The position numbers and the translations under genes are program-made. A stretch of DNA of 64,000 nt from Megalonaias nervosa (taxonomy: Eukaryota; Mollusca; Bivalvia; Unionida; Unionidae): assembly GCA_016617855.1 (NCBI GenBank), contig JAECUM010009484.1, forward strand, positions 1-64,000. Reading direction: 5' to 3'. Positions 61,647-64,000 of the stretch are shown one piece after another (position 1 is the first letter of the stretch; every line of letters begins with the position of its first letter). The notes beneath the pieces were generated by a model. That model worked only from the letters and a program-made list of their open reading frames with translations, had not been told where the DNA came from and searched no databases.

Positions 61647-62408
61647 ATGAGCTATTATGCAAAATTTGGAACATTAAGAGGAGATTTATTGACTGAAGGT
61701 TATCAAGGTGATTTATCAAAGTACGCAACTCTTGATCAGCTAAGAAATGAAATTGATAATTTATTAAATCTCACAAGTGTAGATCCAAATGAAGTTGTTA
61801 TTTTCCAGGATAAACAAGGACGATTAAAGACGAGTAATATACAACTACCAGATGTACTTATACGAATTCCTGCTGCGGTTGTTAATAATATTGTTACTTT
61901 TACAAATCAAGGTAAGATACAAGATTCTGGTAACTCGATTAATGATTATGTCAAAAAAGCTGGTGATTCATTTACTGGTAGCATTATTATGAACCAAAAT
62001 AAAATTATAGATCTTGGAAACCCAGCCGCAGATACGGACGCCGCAACAAAGAAATATGTCGACGATCAAGAATCTAAGTACGTATTGGTCAACGGTGGCA
62101 TAATGCGTGCATTTCTCAACATGAATAATAATGGCATTACTAATCTCAGAAGACCAGAGACGGATTTTGATGCAGTTAATAAAAAATACGTCGATGATAA
62201 GGAAGTTCTAATCAGTAATGAAATAACAGCACTCAAAAATGAATTTCTTAACCACGTGAACATGTTTTTAAGTTTTCGTAGAAACATAAACACACTTAAA
62301 AATGAATTTTTTGGAAGCCCATCAAATGCTGATATAAAACTTGTTGATATTAATAAAAAATTAATTGATATAGAAGCAAAACTTAATAATATATATACAG
62401 AAAAATAG
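61647..62408 (+). CDS. Fibre-like attachment protein, shaft (P3)
   Basis: This 253-residue frame begins SYYAKFGTLRGDLLTEGYQG. Its middle has repeated phage-tail-fibre motifs: IDLGNPAADTDAATKKYVDD and ITNLRRPETDFDAVNKKYVDD, in which N-x-x-x-P...D(A)-x-x-KKYVDD repeats form trimeric shafts. A coiled-coil-like segment follows (ITALKNEFLNHV, VDINKKLIDIEAKLNN). A TAG at 62406 ends the frame before a C-tract and a further open frame (62521-62766). The start lies after the CAATTTTATGTAA motif. Receptor attachment is inferred from the motif. Confidence 0.75.
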   Translation: MSYYAKFGTLRGDLLTEGYQGDLSKYATLDQLRNEIDNLLNLTSVDPNEVVIFQDKQGRLKTSNIQLPDVLIRIPAAVVNNIVTFTNQGKIQDSGNSINDYVKKAGDSFTGSIIMNQNKIIDLGNPAADTDAATKKYVDDQESKYVLVNGGIMRAFLNMNNNGITNLRRPETDFDAVNKKYVDDKEVLISNEITALKNEFLNHVNMFLSFRRNINTLKNEFFGSPSNADIKLVDINKKLIDIEAKLNNIYTEK

Positions 62409-62460
62409 AGTTTAGAAAATGATATTAGTGAAATTAATAAGAAAATAAATCAATATACAA

Positions 62461-62473
62461 CCCCCCCCCCCCC
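62461..62473. repeat. C13 homopolymer inside the fibre gene
   Basis: Thirteen consecutive C residues lie between the shaft frame and the head frame of the fibre gene. The two frames differ by one base, so tract length decides whether they are in phase. Such tracts are also prone to sequencing error. Confidence 0.8.
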
Positions 62474-62520
62474 ACAGTTCGATTGAAAATATTGTATACA
62501 CAGTAGCATCAGGATCATCA

Positions 62521-62766
62521 ATGTGGACATCACAAAATAAAACTATCAAATATACCGCAGAAGTCACTGGTATTTACAGGCTATCCGTATTTAGTGATGA
62601 AAGATTTGTTATAATTAACAGATATATATTTCGTAATTCAACTGATTCTCTCTCTGGAGTTATATCTATATTGCTAAGTAAAAATATTGAAGAAACATTT
62701 ATACTGAGATTAGATGATCAAACATTAACCTCAGTGCCTTATTGGTGGCACATCTGGAATTTATAG
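62521..62766 (+). CDS. Fibre-like protein, probable C-terminal head (P3)
   Basis: An 81-residue frame, open upstream to the C-tract, has a beta-rich composition (TGIYRLSVFSDERFVII, SGVISILLSKNIEETFIL) and ends SVPYWWHIWNL. Position after a trimeric shaft and composition suggest a small globular or jelly-roll-like head, as in fibre proteins. The ATG at 62521 is probably internal. It is separated from the shaft by a stop codon and a phase change. Confidence 0.5.
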   Translation: MWTSQNKTIKYTAEVTGIYRLSVFSDERFVIINRYIFRNSTDSLSGVISILLSKNIEETFILRLDDQTLTSVPYWWHIWNL

Positions 62767-62833
62767 ATAAAACATAGTAATTAATTACTTAATCAAACCA
62801 GAACCAACATTTTTTATAAATTAATATTATATA

Positions 62834-63324
62834 ATGAAAAAATATATATTTGATTTCAATCACATTTCAAAAGAAATTCCAAAACAAGATGTGGATGCTC
62901 TAATGCAATATTACAAATTTTATCATAAAAAACTTTGGTGTGTGAAAAAATGTTACAAATATTATACCAAAATACTTCGAGTAATATCATATTACCGTTG
63001 TTATTGACCGGATCTGGTATAATTTCAAGTGGTGCATCATTAAACCTATTTTTGCTAATATTATCAGGCATTGGTGTTTCTCTTGAAACTGCATGTAAAA
63101 AGATAGAACCTAAACTCACGATTAAAAAAAATAGTTGTCGAACGGCTAGTATCACCTATAAAAAATTACTTGATCAGATACGATCTTACTTGCGGGGTAT
63201 AAAATATGATATGAACGATTTAATACGCGAGTTTCGTACTATTGACAGTATGTTAACAGATATTCTACCAATGAGGGTTAATAAGTATGAAAAAGATTAT
63301 CAAAACAAGTATGATATAACATAA
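62834..63324 (+). pseudogene. Two-segment membrane protein (P3)
   Basis: The frame from ATG 62834 begins KKYIFDFNHISKEIPKQDVD and is hydrophilic; it runs to a stop at 63005. The overlapping frame 62935-63324 continues with ILPLLLTGSGIISSGA and LNLFLLILSGIGVSLET (two membrane segments) and ends with a helical tail (YKKLLDQIRSYLRGIKYD). Together they form one protein of about 165 residues with one shift near 62945. Two membrane helices before a long helix resemble 2TM effector-like proteins, but the role is unknown. It is the last gene before the right TIR. Confidence 0.55.
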
Positions 63325-63345
63325 AATATTATCTAAACAATAAAA

Positions 63346-63856
63346 TAATATCACTTACCTTTCTCGCTTTGTGAATATCCACCCAAACGTTCAAGTATAA
63401 TAATTTCCGCATGATCTTTCGTACTGGTCAAACTCCTGCAGACTGATTTATAAAGCACGTTTTGCCTTTTATATACTGCACTCAGTCTAGTTCGAGAACA
63501 TTCTACGCATGCGCATTACGTTCTGAAAAATTACATATAATCAAGCGATGTCTGTGACTCATGCAATAGTTATGCTTGATATGTTACCTGTGTACCTGAC
63601 TTCCTTATTAGGTAAACAAGTGGCTATATCTTCTACTGTTATGCTTGATAAGTTACCTGTGTACCCGACTTCCTTATTAGGTAAACAAGTGCTATATATA
63701 TACCTTATTAGGTAACGTAGTTAAAGTTTATGTGTAGGGGGGGGGTAGTAAAGGGGTGGGAGTAAGAGGGTAGTAGTAAAGGAAGAGCCGATTCGGGGGG
63801 GAGGGGGAGGGGGGATTGGATGCGTTGGGCTAGAATCGGCCTTTTCCTTTACTACT
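63346..63856 (-). repeat. P3 right terminal inverted repeat
   Basis: 511 bp matching 47910-48446 in reverse complement. It differs by indels in the C/T tract, by a 69-bp tandem duplication (63571-63639 and 63640-63708, containing CCTTATTAGGTAA) and by lacking the 10-bp leader insertion of the left copy. The inner edge lies 21 bp from the end of the membrane-protein gene. Confidence 0.92.
63353..63515 (-). promoter_or_regulatory. Inward promoter, leader and splice donor in the right TIR
   Basis: On the minus strand: TGCGCATGCGTA (63515), the same perfect heat shock element (63504-63490), TATATAAAAGG (63475-63465), initiator TCAGTC with A at 63444, DPE match AGATC at 63417-63413, and donor AAAG/GTAAGT (exon end at 63359). 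The leader is 86 nt. An ATG at 63412 opens 18 codons without a stop up to the donor, so splicing could add a short N-terminal peptide. Transcription would run toward the ATPase and capsid block, first crossing the fibre and membrane genes in antisense. Confidence 0.7.
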
Positions 63857-64000
63857 ATGTATCGGTGTTAAAACAATCATATCTGAACAGTTGTTCAGGA
63901 ATAATTTAATAACACGAGTTGTTTTACCTGAACCACCACATCCATTGAGATAGACGGTTTTATGTCTGGCCACAGGATCATATACAGATGGTGCTGATGA
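63857..64000 (-). pseudogene. P4: helicase fragment of a second polymerase-helicase element
   Basis: Read on the minus strand, this matches 4265-4415 of P1 closely at the DNA level. It encodes APSVYDPVARHKTVYLNG and CGGSGKTT (Walker A, intact lysine and threonine), then SDMIVLTPIH, and stops at the TIR of P3. The rest continues past the window edge. It shows that the right side of P3 lies in another virus-like element of the P1 type. Confidence 0.85.

Larger units (their letters stand above)
47910..63856. mobile_element. P3: 15.9-kb Polinton/Maverick-like endogenous virus with TIRs
   Basis: Long inverted repeats start with AGTAGTAAAGG at both ends and enclose DNA polymerase, integrase, protease, major capsid, penton-like, packaging ATPase, fibre-like and accessory genes. 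Left-end genes (polymerase, SSB-like) and the structural block are on the minus strand; the HNH gene, a hypothetical gene, the fibre and a membrane protein are on the plus strand. The polymerase and ATPase are intact, while the capsid, penton, protease, PLA2, integrase and fibre each have one or two frame breaks. The flanks do not form a target duplication. Confidence 0.92.

Noticed and set aside
47904..63862. 6-bp target-site duplication of P3
   Set aside because: The flanks cgatac and atgtat are not the same; only an inverted near-match exists.

Overview
The window looks like a repeat-dense stretch of an invertebrate (probably marine) nuclear genome. It holds no convincing host gene with exon structure. 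Almost everything recognisable is mobile: several nested copies of non-LTR retrotransposons of the I/Nimb type, tRNA-derived SINEs, a Charlie-like hAT transposon, foldback MITE-like elements, and at least four pieces of Polinton/Maverick-like endogenous DNA viruses. I cannot assign the species. RNase H-bearing LINEs and tRNA-SINEs ending in GTTAAACC suggest a mollusc or an arthropod, but that is inference.

Layout. (1) 1-1300: AT-rich repeat and a minus-strand tRNA-derived SINE. (2) 1304-7670: a decayed virus-like element, called P1 here. It has an HNH endonuclease, a long ORF fusing a family B DNA polymerase to a superfamily 1 helicase, a second HNH gene, an integrase, a zinc-ribbon plus phospholipase A2-like protein and a broken packaging ATPase. 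(3) 7671-9560 and 16441-18230: a repeat-borne gene family of unknown function (R1), with conserved TATA-like/CAGTC leaders and a histone-like stem-loop just after the stop. (4) 9560-16150: a dead I/Nimb-type LINE (LINE-1). (5) 18680-22911: remnant P2, a different Polinton integrase split by a LINE insertion with an 11-bp target duplication. (6) 19722-47909: many minus-strand copies of a second LINE family (LINE-2). One carries a hAT element and another a SINE. A foldback MITE lies at 29201-29835. (7) 47910-63856: P3, a 15.9-kb element with terminal inverted repeats (TIRs) of about 0.5 kb. It has nearly all the genes expected of a Polinton virus: protein-primed DNA polymerase, integrase with chromodomain, cysteine protease, double-jelly-roll major capsid, penton-like minor capsid, packaging ATPase, fibre-like protein and accessory genes. 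(8) 63857-64000: the helicase of a further P1-like element (P4), in which the right end of P3 lies.

How P3 would work. The polymerase would copy linear DNA from protein-primed ends. The integrase would insert the element. The major capsid, penton, protease, small basic/hydrophobic proteins and ATPase would assemble and fill particles. The fibre-like protein would attach them to cells. The most striking observation is that both P3 TIRs carry the same inward-facing promoter: a GCGCATGCG palindrome, a perfect three-unit heat shock element, a TATA box, a TCAGTC initiator 29 nt downstream, a DPE match at +28, a short leader and a GTAAGT splice donor. In addition, several P3 genes have a shared AATTTTATNTAA motif a few bases before their start codons. 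Together these suggest a two-tier expression plan: a stress-responsive spliced leader from the ends, plus gene-proximal promoters inside. Many P3 genes are broken by single frameshifts, several near homopolymers, so either mild decay or sequencing error must be considered.
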